From Trileptium ribeirensis (lineage: Eukaryota > Nematoda > Enoplea > Enoplida > Thoracostomopsidae): DNA of 64,000 nt. This document shows, piece by piece, positions 43,987-54,886 of this stretch (position 1 is its first letter; every line of letters begins with the position of its first letter). The notes beneath the pieces are model-generated. The model did not search any database, was not told the origin of the DNA, and was given only the letters and a program-made list of their open reading frames with translations. The stretch lies in assembly GCA_030248225.1 (NCBI GenBank), contig JASANE010016117.1, forward strand, positions 1 to 64,000, read 5' to 3'. Both the position numbers and the translations under genes were made by a program.

Positions 43987-45182
43987 ATGCCTAATAAATA
44001 TAAACCAAAACCAGGTAGTAAAAGATATATGGCATATGATATGCAAAAACGCACCGAAGCAGCTCAAAAGGTTCGTGATGGTACTCTTTCTTATTTTGCC
44101 GCTGCAAAAGAATATGGCATTCCTCGTACAAGCATTCGGTACACCATGGAACACACTGATGATGCACGAAAGCCTGGTGGTCAGCTGGTACTTACTGACG
44201 AAGCAGAAAACAAAATCATATACTGCATAATAAAATGTGCCGAATGGGGGTTTCCGCTAGACAAGAAAGACGTACGATACATTGTACAGTCATATTTGAA
44301 TAGAAAAGGGGTTGTCCAACCAAAATTTAAAGACAATCTTCCGGGGAGAGACTGGGCAAGTGGGTTTGTACAGCGCCATCGGGGTGAGCTAACTACTCGC
44401 CTTTGTAATAATTTATCATCCGCTCGTGCTAAGCTCTCTCGACCCCAGATTGTAGATTTTTTCGACCATCTCGCCGTTGCAACCAACGGCGTACCGGCGT
44501 CAAATATTTTCAATTATGACGAGACGGGCATGGTAGACGATCCCGGCCGACGTCGAGTGTTGTGTGCTCGTGGTACCAAGTTTTGTGACCGCATCATACA
44601 CTCTTCCAAAACGTCCCACAGTGTTATGTGGTGTGGATCTGCGTCAGGTGTTGTACTTCCACCTTTCGTTGTGTACCGAAATCAACGAGAGCCGCCCTCT
44701 TCATGGTCCGAAGGAGGGCCAAAAGGAAAACCGTTGTGCGCTGACCGCTGTTGTAAAAGCGGCATGCAAGTGTCTCATAGCGATCGTGGCTGGTTTAATG
44801 CAGACCAGTTTGCAATTTGGTTCGAGCGTGTATTTCTACCGCATGCGCGACAACTGGACGGTACCAAAGTTTTGATCGGTGACAATGCGTCATCTCATTT
44901 TAACCCGTATGTCATCGATATGTGCGAGCAGCATGATATTCTTTTTGTGTGCCTGCCCCCGAATAGCACACATCTTTTGCAGCCATTCGACTATGCGGTT
45001 TTCCATCCGCTGAAGGGAGCTTATCGTAAAGTCCTTACCACTTACAAGACGAAGAATAACACAGCGGTGCCGAAGGCCCGGTTTCCTCGCGTAATGAAAG
45101 ACCTCGTCGAAAACCATGGTGAAGCCGTCGGGAAAAATCTCGTAAGCGGATTCGAAGCTTGTGGAATTGTGCCGTTAAATAG
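43987..45182 (+). CDS. Pogo/Jerky-like transposase, exon 1 (HTH and DDE domain)
   Basis: Encodes 398 residues plus two bases. Residues about 22-55 (AAQKVRDGTLSYFAAAKEYG and IPRTSIRYTM) form a psq-type helix-turn-helix. Residues about 105-160 look like the second, CENP-B-type DNA-binding part. The DDE_1 nuclease follows, with Asp178 in IFNYDETG, Asp299 in VLIGDNASSH and Asp335 in THLLQPFDYAVFHPLK: all three catalytic acids are present, with 35 residues between the second and third. The start is the first ATG of the domain-containing frame, right after GTGCTACATC. The exon ends AATAG|GTATGT; reading on gives an unrelated stop after 12 codons, as expected for an intron. No stop or frameshift seen. 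Jerky-related host genes share this fold, but the flanking repeats show a transposon. Confidence 0.9.
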
Positions 45183-45885
45183 GTATGTTTTATTTGTATT
45201 GTATACTGTAGTTGTATTTTAACGCTTCAACTTTCACACACAAAGTCCAAAAATTGCGTTTTCATCATGTTGATGAAGAACATTTATATATATGTATTTT
45301 CGTAATTGATTTCACGGTGTGAGCGGAGTAGTACATAAATAACATTTAATGATAATATAGTAATACAGTAATAACGTTTTACAGTGTAACCTAACAACTG
45401 GCTGAAATTTGAAAGATATTTAGCCCCACAGGGAAAAATTTCAAGACTGTTCAGATTCAGGAGCGTGAGAATTAGATTCTGTGAGAAAATTAAGCGCGAA
45501 ATTCAAAACCTGATGAGTTGAACTGGGGAACAAACAACGAAGTGGGCAGGGCGTAAGTATAGGGCAACTTGAGGAGGCTCCTTCGTGACATTATGATATT
45601 CTCAAAATTGCCAACTATTAACGTCTATTTCGGGTTCAGTTTGCCAAACGAACGTGAATTTATCTCTTTTATTTTTATCTTGTCAGGTCCCCCGATGTTT
45701 CGAGGTGCGTATTGCTTTTCCCACCGAGGTCACTGAAGTGTGTTGATTTAGTTGGCTTAGACCATAATGGAATTGCTGCTGCAAAAAGTTAATTTTAATG
45801 CATAGATTAAAATGCATCTGAGCAAAGATAGATTTAAAAATTAAAAATTTAAAATTAAGATTTAAAACTTTTGCGCTTATTTCAG

Positions 45886-46178
45886 CCAACGACCACTTGC
45901 TCAAGTCAAAGACATGACGGAGGATCCTGGGCCGCTGCTGGAATCTACCTTAGTGGCGTATCTTCAGCAACTGCGAACACCTGTATCCGCAACTTCAAAG
46001 CGTCGAAAAGTTAATGTGGTACCAGGAAAACCAGTGAAGTTATCGGATTTTTCTACCAAAAGAGACGCTCCAACCACATCCAAACGGGCTCATGAGCAGG
46101 AGCAAAATAGCGACGAAGACAGCAGTTCAGAATCTCAGAGCGATCATAGCGACACTGATGACGGTTCCAATACGACAG
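45886..46178 (+). CDS. Pogo-like transposase, exon 2 (linker and acidic region)
   Basis: Acceptor CTTATTTCAG, donor GACAG|GTAAAC. The two bases from exon 1 plus C give Ser, continuing GIVPLN-S-QRPLAQVKDM, as expected for the C-terminal side of the DDE domain in this family. LLESTLVAYLQQLR is a likely helix. The rest is basic then acidic: a KRRKV string (possible nuclear localisation signal) followed by SDEDSSSESQSDHSDTDDGS. Frame-perfect joining to exons 1 and 3 supports the gene model. The intron before it is about 700 bp and AT-rich. Confidence 0.82.
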
Positions 46179-46782
46179 GTAAACCTAGGAATACATACAT
46201 ACGTTTTTGTTGTAGATGAATTAAAAACAGAAGTTAGCATAAGCGATTTTGACAAAATTCTACACACTTGTGGCAATAGGTAAAATCTTGCGATGTTCGT
46301 TTTTCGCCGTATGCAGTATAACTGTCGGTTAGGTTGGACCCAATCGTGAGTTCAAACGCAAGCTTATAAACTATGCGTGTCGTTTTCCTATCTGACTATA
46401 TTCACGATACCAGTATATATATCTATGGTAGCTGAATTGTCTTTGTAAGACGATAACTTCGCAAAGGATCCCAAATGTTCCGATAATTTCTAATTGCGTA
46501 TACGTACTGTTTTCAATGCATACATATTCAGTGTACGTACACTTATTAATACGACCAAAAAGGTATGTACATAACTGTACTCCTTTAGCTACAATTGTTT
46601 TAAGAATGCGAATTAGCGAAATTTAGTTCTAATCGGTTAAGCAGTACTGGAAAAGCAAACTACGTACGTAGCTTGATGTATGAGTTAAACCACACTTACG
46701 TCGAAATTATGTGTAGATGATAGCAAGTCCGCCTTGCTATGTGTACCTTATAACTTATATGTGTGATGTTACGTATTCTTAG

Positions 46783-47135
46783 AATCTCCAGATGTGCTGA
46801 ACCAGTGCGTATCTCCAATTGATAAATGGATTGCCGTGGCTTACCGTATCAGCAACACAAAGATAAGTTGGTTCCTCGCCCAAGTCATTGCAACTTTCGA
46901 AGATACAAATTACTTAGCCGTGAACTTTTTGCATCCTTCTGGACCGGGGACGGCATTCTTCTGGCCTGAAAGAGTCGACAAATTGGACGTGCTGAAGGAG
47001 GATATAATCGCCGTTTTGAAGAAGGAGCCTGTCAGTCAGATTCAGCGACGACGAATTGAGTTGAAGATTGACGAGTGCGTATCGGATGAAATTGACAGAA
47101 AATTCACATCTTTTGTTCGAAAGATTCTTCAATAA
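46783..47135 (+). CDS. Pogo-like transposase, exon 3 (C-terminal domain)
   Basis: Acceptor TACGTATTCTTAG. With the G from exon 2 it reads ESPDVLNQCVSPIDKWIAVA, then YRISNTKISWFLAQVIATFE, and ends in VRKILQ and a TAA stop at 47133-47135. The WxxVxY ... FLAQV pattern with FFWPERVDKLDV looks like a small beta-barrel (Tudor- or SH3-like) module. That is an impression from the pattern and not a confirmed domain. The predicted whole protein is about 613 residues. The right iteron cluster begins about 130 bp downstream. Confidence 0.82.
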
Positions 47136-47264
47136 TTGGTTTTAATGGTAGCGATTTTGTCAAAGCTTTTAGTTTTTACACTTTTAGTTATATACAACAT
47201 ATATTTGCATAACCATGTGTTGTTGGTATTTTGCTCGTGGTGATATTTTTTAAAACGCGAAAAA

Positions 47265-47548
47265 CTGTCGGATTCACCCTGCGATAACAAATGAGACATT
47301 TTGTCTTGCATATCATGGAAATACAGTTGATTTTATATGCGACTGTCGTACTCACCCGTCGCAGGGGTGAATGCGACAGTCGAAGGTTTTTTTAAAAAGT
47401 AGTCCTGGTACGATGTGCCAGTCATACCAGGTGTTTACAGGTTAAGAGAACAAATGCCGTTCGTAAAAATAAAAAAAATTATAGAAAACCGTTTAAAATT
47501 GACGAAGATATGATTTGACAAAGTTCCAAAATGTGTCGTATTCACCCG
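47265..47548. promoter_or_regulatory. Right iteron cluster of pogo-like element (four sites)
   Basis: Four copies of the 16-bp motif: minus orientation at 47265-47280, 47342-47357 and 47533-47548; plus orientation at 47365-47380. Sites two and three form a tail-to-tail pair (ACTCACCCGTCGCAGGGGTG). With the left cluster this makes nine sites in total, arranged roughly symmetrically. Confidence 0.75.
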
Positions 47549-47959
47549 TCATGACTGTATCTGCGTTTCCGTGAGATGTCTATGAGCGTACGAGCATATT
47601 ATGTCAACTCCATCTTCATGATACTGAGCGTTTTATGTTATTAACGCGCTTTATAAGTGTTTCCAATGTGATGTTGTGGAACGATGATACCCGTTTGGGC
47701 AGCCAGAGCCAGTCGTCTCACTATTATTATTATTATAGCAATATATATATATATATGTTATAACTAAGTTTTTTGCTTCTAGATTACATTTTGATTCAAT
47801 ATTGTTTCATTTTCTGTTTCAACCAGTGAGTACTAGATAGTCCTATTGTGAACTGTACTGTTTGGTGTCAAGCGGGATCGTCAGTAATAAAACAGGAGAG
47901 CCGAAAACTACTGGTCACATCTTATTTGAAAGGGTCAGGGTAGGTTTTCCAAATATTAA

Positions 47960-48223
47960 CCCTTTCATGCCCGAATTAATTTGAGTATCGTACAATGTTT
48001 GACAAACTCAAGCCTGCGCCAGGGATCGAACCCGAAACGTACGGTTGAAACTTGTGTACACAAACCATTGAGCTGTCTGAGAGCTGTTGCTCGGTTCCTT
48101 AAGGAACCTCACAATGCGAGCGAATAACAACGCACGTTCAAACGTACGATATACGACAAACTAGTAAACACAACGAGTCGCAATGTGCGTTGGGTCCATT
48201 TGGACCTTACGGGCATGAGAGGG
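47960..48223 (-). mobile_element. piggyBac-like MITE with tRNA-like interior, copy 1
   Basis: 264 bp, bounded by TTAA on the left (47956-47959) and TTAG on the right (48224-48227), a TTAA duplication with one change. Ends CCCTTTCATGCCCG and, inverted, CCCTCTCATGCCCG. TTAA target sites and CCC(T)-type ends are the piggyBac signature. On the minus strand the interior carries CAGCTCAATGG (A box, 48065-48075) and, 32 nt after it, GGTTCGATCCC (B box, 48022-48032), a tRNA-like Pol III promoter arrangement. It also carries a perfect 16-bp palindrome GGTTCCTTAAGGAACC at 48093-48108. Confidence 0.82.
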
Positions 48224-48254
48224 TTAGTTATGCGATTGGTTAATTTTTAATTAA

Positions 48255-48519
48255 CCCTTTCATGCCCGAATTAATTTGAGTATTGTACAATGTTTGACAA
48301 ACTCAAGCCTGCGCCAGGAATCGAACCCGAAACGTACGGTTGAAACTTGTGTACACAAACCACTGAGCTGTCTGAGAGCTGTTGCTCGGTTCCTTAAGGA
48401 ACCTCACAATGCGAGCGAATAACAACGCATGTTCAAACGTACGATATACGACAAACTTAGTAAACACAACGAGTCGCAATGTGCGTTGGGTCTATTTGGA
48501 CCTTACGGGCATGAGAGGG
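48255..48519 (-). mobile_element. piggyBac-like MITE with tRNA-like interior, copy 2
   Basis: 265 bp, flanked by perfect TTAA on both sides (48251-48254 and 48520-48523). Nearly identical to copy 1, 295 bp away and in the same orientation, with the same A and B boxes and the same palindrome (48388-48403). The 27 bp between the two flanking sites (48228-48254) are not part of either. Either two recent insertions or a local duplication. Confidence 0.85.
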
Positions 48520-48697
48520 TTAATATAATTTTATTGAAAGACTTTAATGTAGAAATATATTTAACGTGTGATAAATTTACCGCATTATACAATACAATAT
48601 TTACACAAATTCAAGTGGCATGGTTTTTTAATTAAAGAAATCTTTGGATGGGCACCGAGCAGGAAATGCATTACATAAAGCATTTTATGACGTTTAG

Positions 48698-48832
48698 GAT
48701 TGCTCGGAGATGCATTTTTGCATTTAATACCGCATGCAATGCCATCGAATGATCATCACGGACACAGTCATGGCGGTGGCGGTAGTCACGGCCACTCCCA
48801 CGAATCTGGCGTCGGTGGCCACGATATTTCAG
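48698..48832 (+). CDS. SLC39A7: ZIP7-like zinc transporter, exon 4
   Basis: Acceptor TTTTATGACGTTTAG, donor TTTCAG|GTTGGT. The preceding G plus GA gives Gly and then [20 protein letters not shown], transmembrane helix 2 of the ZIP fold with the conserved H-IPHA motif. A His/Gly-rich stretch ([17 protein letters not shown]) follows; it is the loop between helices 2 and 3 that in ZIP7 carries repeated HG/HS pairs. Length 135 bp; it starts and ends in phase 1. The final G joins TC in exon 5 to give Val. The motif match is exact enough to place this protein in the LIV-1/KE4 branch of ZIP transporters. Confidence 0.95.
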
Positions 48833-49305
48833 GTTGGTCATATGAAGATAATCAGCTTTATCCCAGTTGAGTTTACTTGTTAGGTAACTGACTTCTCCAT
48901 TCGCTATAGTTGGATGCCGCATTTTGTTTGGGGGCATGATATGTGAGATCAGCTAAATTCACAAAGCACTAAATTAAATTTTCCAAGTTTAATTTTTGAC
49001 GAAAAGCACTAAAAGTTTTAATAAATGTTCTCACTACTAATATCTCCATTAAGGTTAACAGAATTTTTTGTTAAATCAATTTTGCTGCAAACAAAATTTT
49101 AACTCCAGAAAGAGATTTTTGCATATAGTTTGTCATATTTTTTATCTTAACTTGGGAGCTAAAATTTTGGTAGCAGGTGCACAAAGTTTTGTCAGGAAGG
49201 ACCAAGCGTGGAGCATTTATTTTTGGCAGTAATAATCGAAAATGTCAGGGCCGACTTAGTAGAAGAGTGGGTGTCATATTTAAAAATTGGATATTCTGGT
49301 GTCTA
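48833..49305. other. Start of intron 4, no gene seen
   Basis: AT-rich sequence with ACAAAATTTTAACTCC- and AGCTAAAATTTTGG-like strings. No element identified. Confidence 0.35.
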
Positions 49306-49309
49306 ACAC

Positions 49310-50650
49310 ATTCGTAAAGAGCTACAGAGCAAAAATACTAATTGAAACGGAGCAAGTGGAGTTTCCACTGAAAGGGGAGTTTCACAGCCCATATTTTGCG
49401 ACACAGGCTTCGCACTAGGCAGAATCTGTTTGTCGTGATCTACAACTTTGATGTCCACGACTTTTGTGGCAGCACTCCTTGGGGCGCTGTGAAGCAGAAT
49501 ATGGATCGTCGGCTCTTTGCCAGAAACTGATTTTTCAAATTTCGTCATTTTATTGCGTGTTTTACCTTACAACGAGCTCCTATTAGGTTATCAAAGACGC
49601 TGGATACAATGGTTTTGCTACCTAGAGCACAACTCCAATACATTGTACGTTGTCAGGATGTTTCGAGGTTTTATGGTCGACGAATTCGATTCCCAAAATG
49701 TAGTCTGTGTTCGTTAGTTTGGTTTCCTGCTGGGCATCGAGAATGACCTATTTGTTTTTCTTCTTGCCTGAATTTTATGGTGTGGTTATCTTCAGTCCAT
49801 GCTAGTACAAGCATCTCGTGCTGGCTTTTTTGGGTTTTTCTTGCTTTGAATTTTGTTTTAAACAACCATTTTGACAAAGTTATCTGTGGAAGTAAAGTTT
49901 TTAAATTCGATAATTTTCCCTGTTCCTTCATATTTTCCCGAATTTTTCCTCATTATTTAGATTTTAACTGCAGAAATTTTTGGCGCGCTGAACTCTAAGT
50001 CGGAATCTACATGATATTATGTATATAATGTACAAACATCTGATTATTATCATGATTATTTGCGCATGTTTACACATATTCTCTGCTGCAGATCCAGAAA
50101 TCAAAGCCAGTAAATTGGAATCAGACCCAGTGTCCATTTTGAAAAAAACCTGACTCATGCCTTTTCAGACATTTTCATTGGGTTTAAGGTGAATATACCC
50201 GATACTGTACATTGTACCAAAAATAATCTCTGTATAGGTTTTTCGGTATGCTGAATACGATGATTTATATTATGACCAGCACGAATATTTCATATCCTTT
50301 CAACGATTTTTGATGGGTTTAGGGTAATGAACCTGATTTTCAGAGTGTAGTTTGTCTTTAGCATTTTGGTTATGTTTTACGTACAGAACACAAAGAACGG
50401 TCTATATAGGGTTTTGTTACGCTGCATACTATGGTTTGGTTATCTAGAGATCACCACAATAATAATTGACACGTTGTCAGTTGCTTTGATGGGTTTAGAA
50501 TCGACGATGTTTAAAGGGTTTTCAGTGGGCTTAAGGATTTATAGGTTTTAGGGTGGTATAATAATTAAACATAACCTGTTACAGGTGGTAACTCAAAATA
50601 ACAAAAAAACGAAGTGACGTCGCTCCGTTTCCCTCTGTCTTGCGCCGTTT
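49310..50650. repeat. Dispersed repeat family P, copy 3
   Basis: Matches family P copies 1 and 2 through TTTCACAGCCCATATTTTGC, the GCTGAATACGATG strings (about 50250), TTTGATGGGTTTAGGGT, TTAGGGTGGTATAATAATTA and the terminal GTCGCTCCGTTTCCCTC. Several internal insertions relative to copy 2. Confidence 0.6.
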
Positions 50651-51355
50651 CAGTCACCAGCTAGTGACGAAATCGTGATATTAATAATCGAATTCATTCT
50701 TGTATCGTATGCAATTACGCATAGCGCTGTTAAACCGCAAAGTGTTGTACAAATCTAAAATTAAAATGATAGAAAATTTAAAATATACATGCATGATACT
50801 CAGTATGGATTATATGAAACTGTTTCGGTGATGCCTGGTTATTTGATACAAGTGAATGGAATTAGCTCTCTTGTAAATATAAAATATGCTTAAATCAATG
50901 CGGTTTTGCCGGAAATGTCGATGAGTTTTTGATATTCATGAAACGCCACGCTATGGATTAAAATCAGTGCAAAGAGCTCAGGCGACTAGATTTTTCAACA
51001 TAATTTATCTTTGGGTATTAATTGCAGCTCAAAATACTTGGTTATTTCGAATAACTTAAATAACATGCACTGCAATATAATACTCTGCAAATAGGTCTTG
51101 TTGTCCGATATTGCTAATAATTTATAATAATAAATATTAGCTACTTTTTACCTACAATCGATTACACCGATCTTGTGAAATCGGCATAATATTTCTACCG
51201 ATCTGTTATTGCCAAAATTGTTTTATAAATCACAATTTTTATCACTCAGAAACTATAAGTATGAGAGATAACCGTTTAAATCTTGGTTATTTTTAAAAGT
51301 ATCAATCATTGTGCTAAATTATTGAAATGGAATAAATTTATTTTTTCAAATTTTA
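50651..51355. other. Intron 4 sequence, no gene seen
   Basis: Very AT-rich with no frame, repeat or structure that I can support. Confidence 0.35.
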
Positions 51356-51620
51356 AAATTTTCATCAGAACGTAGTCAAACCGCCATAGGTGATTTACCG
51401 TGTATATCCCCGATTTTTTTATTTGGGGTCTGGTTACGGCGTCAGTGGTTAAAATGTGGGTGCTTTGCCCCATTTTAGTACCCTTCACGGAAGCGAGGTT
51501 ATTTCTATTTTAACTTTCGAATTTTTTCTTTGGTTGATTTAATGTCAGTAAAATGATATATACCGAAGCCTCTTTTTTGTTTTTGATTAAGACTTCGGTT
51601 CTGGAGTTATGGAGTTTGAG
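51356..51620. repeat. Dispersed repeat family R2, copy 3 (left half)
   Basis: Matches R2 copy 1 from GATTTACCGTGTATATCCCC to TTCTGGAGTTATGGAGTTTG, where it is cut by hAT copy E. The R2 sequence resumes at 57822 with GGTTTGATGTATGG. The two halves rejoin into the unbroken form seen at 58.14 kb (GGAGTTATGGGGTTTGAGGT). Confidence 0.75.
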
Positions 51621-52353
51621 CATGGTGTCACCGGAATTCCGGTTCCGGCGAAAATCGTGCTACGAATGCGGTTCCGGTGAAGGGCGAATACCATAATTCC
51701 GGTTTAGAAAACTTGTCGGATTTTTTCCACATTTTTGCTTCATCTGTGGCCCAAACATACTTACTTCGGATCAACCACTGGCCATCGCAAGGCATTGATT
51801 ACAATCCAATCCATAATCAGTGGTTGATGGATATAGCCAGGAGCCTGAATCCTGGCTGTTGATTGTATACGATGAATTCTTTCTGTAAATTGAAAACAAA
51901 AACGACGGCAGCGCCAAAGAAAATTCGCTATAGCTCGGGGATCGAACCAGATGAATGCAAACGCACTTTGAAGGAGGCTACGGAGGGGCTGTGACCACAT
52001 CCAAGGGTAGCACATTCCACTTGGAAATAACACGGCAAGCGAAAAAGTTACGTGTATATTCATGACGAGGAATTAGTTTAGGGCGGATCTTGTACGGATG
52101 ACTCTAGTACGTTCGCACACAGCTGGATCGAATAGTTGATGCCAGTCAAATAAATAGAAACCATGGATTAATTTATATAAAGTTATTAAATCTTGACGAA
52201 GTCTACGCGTCGCTAATGTTTGTAATCCCAAAAATCGAAGACGTTCATGGTAAGATAAACTACTAGTTCCAAGAACAGATTTTGACGCCTTTCGCTGAAC
52301 GTTCTCAATAATGTTTATTAATCATAAAAATCTCTTAAAAGTCTCTTAATAAT

Positions 52354-53657
52354 TTAGGGTTCCATACTTCTGTACAGTACTCTAAAATAGGACGAACCAG
52401 CCCTTATAAAAAGGCAAAAAACATACTTGTCCATGCCACCAAATGAGCGACGTATAACATTAAGTATAGTAAAGGCTTTTTGAGCTAAATAAAGACAGTG
52501 ATGAATACTTTTAAAATCGACAATTACAAAAACTCCAAGGTCTCTTACAACCTCTACTTTGTGTATTTCAACACCATTTAGCGTATAGCCACATTTAACG
52601 TTATTGTGTCCGAAATGAATCAACTAACATTTGTTGGTTGCAAAATCTATGTTATTATCCACAGACCATCTAGCAACTAAATCAATGTCATTTTGAAACA
52701 TAATACTGTCCGTGCTAGCCATATTTATACGTAAAACCTTTGCCAAACGTGTATCATCAGCAAACGTGCCAACAAAAGCACTATTAAATCGCTAATAAAC
52801 ATAAGAAATAAGGCTGACCCAACACGGATCCCTTCGGGACCCCGCTTGATACCGAAGCTAATCCCGACTTGTACCCTCCTATGGAAACATATTGATGACG
52901 CCGTGACAAAAAAACACTTGATCCAACTACGTATAGGTTTATTAATACCAAACGCCTCAAGTTTGGATATAAGACGAGAATGAGGGACCGTATCAAATGC
53001 TTTACGGATGTTCAAATAAATTACATCAGCGCACTTACCTTTATCGACCGCCCACATTATGTGGTGCAAAAAACGTAACAATTCCAAAGCGGTTGTTCGA
53101 CCAGAAACAAAGCCAAATTGGGACGGGTTAAGCAAATTGTTTGAAACCAAGTAATTCATTATATGTTTAACAACAATTTTTTCAAGGAGAAGTGAATGAC
53201 ACAGGTCGATAGTTGTTGGCATCGCTGCGTATTCTATTGTTATGTAAAGAAACAACACGAGCCAGTCCTTTGGTACACAAGAAAATGCGATTGATGCAGT
53301 AAATAAAGTGTGCAATGGTTTGGCTAAAACTAAAGCACAGTTAGCTAGAATTAAATTGCTAATACATTTATCACTGGAGGGCGAGTTTCGTTTAACCTTA
53401 CGACATGTTTCATAAACATCCGCAACACTAAAATTAACAACGTTAAGCTGTTTATCTATTACGGTCAAAATATTAGCAGGACATTGAAAATCGGGTTTAA
53501 ATACACTAGCGAATTGTCTGTTAAAACGGTTAGCTATATCGGAGCTACATAAAGAACCATCTTCATGATAAATAGGACTTATAGTTGAGAACAGTTTAAG
53601 TCTATTTGAAGCGTAAGACCAAAATCTCTTGGGATCTTTACTAATAGAGCATGCCAA
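52354..53657 (-). pseudogene. CR1 reverse transcriptase, frameshifted
   Basis: Minus strand. The frame 53657-52725 carries FWSYASNRLK, LNPSQFGFVSGRTTALELL and VIYLNIRKAFDTVPHSRLIS. In the last motif the first catalytic Asp of motif A (normally LDIRKAFD) is Asn. A frameshift near 52,870 puts SSGVPKGSVLG in the frame 52996-52784. GTFADDTRLAKV at about 52,760 keeps the ADD box, in yet another register. The frame 52623-52354 supplies IHFGHNNVKCGYTLNGVEI and RDLGVFVIVDF. The remaining C-terminus (NFFACRVISKWNVLP) is readable near 52,030. A lost catalytic residue plus frameshifts mean it is inactive. Confidence 0.85.
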
Positions 53658-53988
53658 ACTGCGTTGGTATTTATATTTTGCTCGCTTGATTATATCGTCA
53701 CATGATCCTACGACTTGTTTATATCGTAACCAGGAAAGTTCAGTACGGCTACGTTGATAACTTCTGTATGCATTAGCCTAACAATTTATAGCCCGAAGAG
53801 CTTGGGATGTTAACCAAGGTGGATTACGTTTATGGCGATAGCGAGAGGTAGGGCAAAATTTTGAAATGTCTTCATTTATAGTTTGCTTAATACAGCCCCA
53901 CAGTCCTTCAACAGAAATATTCAAATTAGGTTCATTAAACACAGCATTTAAGTAATCATTTAATTTGCGCCAGTTGCATCTAGCCCAT

Positions 53989-54690
53989 CTATAAACAATT
54001 CTCGCTAGCTTGAAAATGATTTATGTAAAAGTGAACAGTTGCATGGTCCGAAATGCCAAACGGGCAACCAATATTTATACCATTTATAAGATCAGGAGTG
54101 TTACACAATAATAGATCTAAAATATTGCCGTAACGAGTTGGCTGTAATACGAACTGATGTAAGTTACAATTTAACAAACATTGCATGAATGTGTTACAAG
54201 AGCTCGGCCATGACATAGTTTCCCAGTTAATTTCACTATCATTGAAGTCACCAGCAATTATAACTGATTTGTAGATAGTTGATATTTCATTAATCAAAGC
54301 AAATAGGTTATTGTTCTGTTCCCTGCAGTTGGACGGGGCACGGTAGACTTTAAGAATAGCTACCTTAACACCGTTAAAATTACATTCACAACATAAACAA
54401 TCAGGATACATACTAGTATCAACTGCTGATTTGCACGGCTTAAGATTATTGTTAATGTACATTGGTACTCCACCAGCATGAATTGGACGGTCAGAACGAA
54501 AAAAGTAGAATTCATTGCTTAAATAGTATTCAGACTCTAAGCTAGCGGGAGATGCCCAGGTTTCAGTGACACATATAATAGAAAAGTTATGCAGAACACA
54601 AGCGGTTGATACATACGGCAGTTTTGGCAAAAGTGAGCGGGCATTAAACAAAATACATTGTAAATTAAATATTTTGTTATTACTCGACAT
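53989..54690 (-). pseudogene. CR1 endonuclease domain
   Basis: 233 open codons. ILFNARSLLPKLPYV at the start, ICVTETW near residue 40, SVIIAGDFNDSEINWETMSW near residue 145 (GDFN present), and CPFGISDHATVHFYINH near residue 215 (SDH present). All key positions of the EEP endonuclease are visible and the frame has no stop. It belongs to the CR1 element at 51760-55650. The linker to RT is retained here, unlike in the LINE at 14.76-17.09 kb, although a stop separates the frames. Confidence 0.88.
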
Positions 54691-54886
54691 AGCATTACAA
54701 GTTACTGGAGGTGACGCGGTTGACGTTGTCTCCGCGTGAACCTCCGAGGAATCTTTTTGAAACTACTTTGCCCTTATAAATTATAACATCTAGACCTTGC
54801 CTTCTTTTTTATTTCAGCTCGTTAAACAATTTTAACTCCTGTGCCCGTTGAAGAGGGGTTTGATCACGTTTAACCGAGCTGGTTTT

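Larger units (their letters stand above)
43341..47558 (+). mobile_element. Pogo-like DNA transposon, apparently complete
   Basis: 4218 bp flanked by TA on each side (43339-43340 and 47559-47560). The left terminus CGGTCAAACCGGGTGAGTCC and the right terminus, read inward, CAGTCATGACGGGTGAATAC match at 18 of 24 positions over the first 24 bp. TA target duplication and a DDD transposase of the pogo/Tigger/Jerky type agree on superfamily (Tc1/mariner order). Both ends hold multiple copies of a 16-bp motif GGGTGAATNCGACAGT. The element lies in intron 3 of the zinc transporter, in the same orientation. The transposase gene has three exons without stops, so the copy may be recent. Confidence 0.9.

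Noticed and set aside
51925..51945. tRNA B box (GGTTCGATCCC on the minus strand)
   Set aside because: It falls in the C-terminal coding region of the CR1 RT, with no A box at the right distance.
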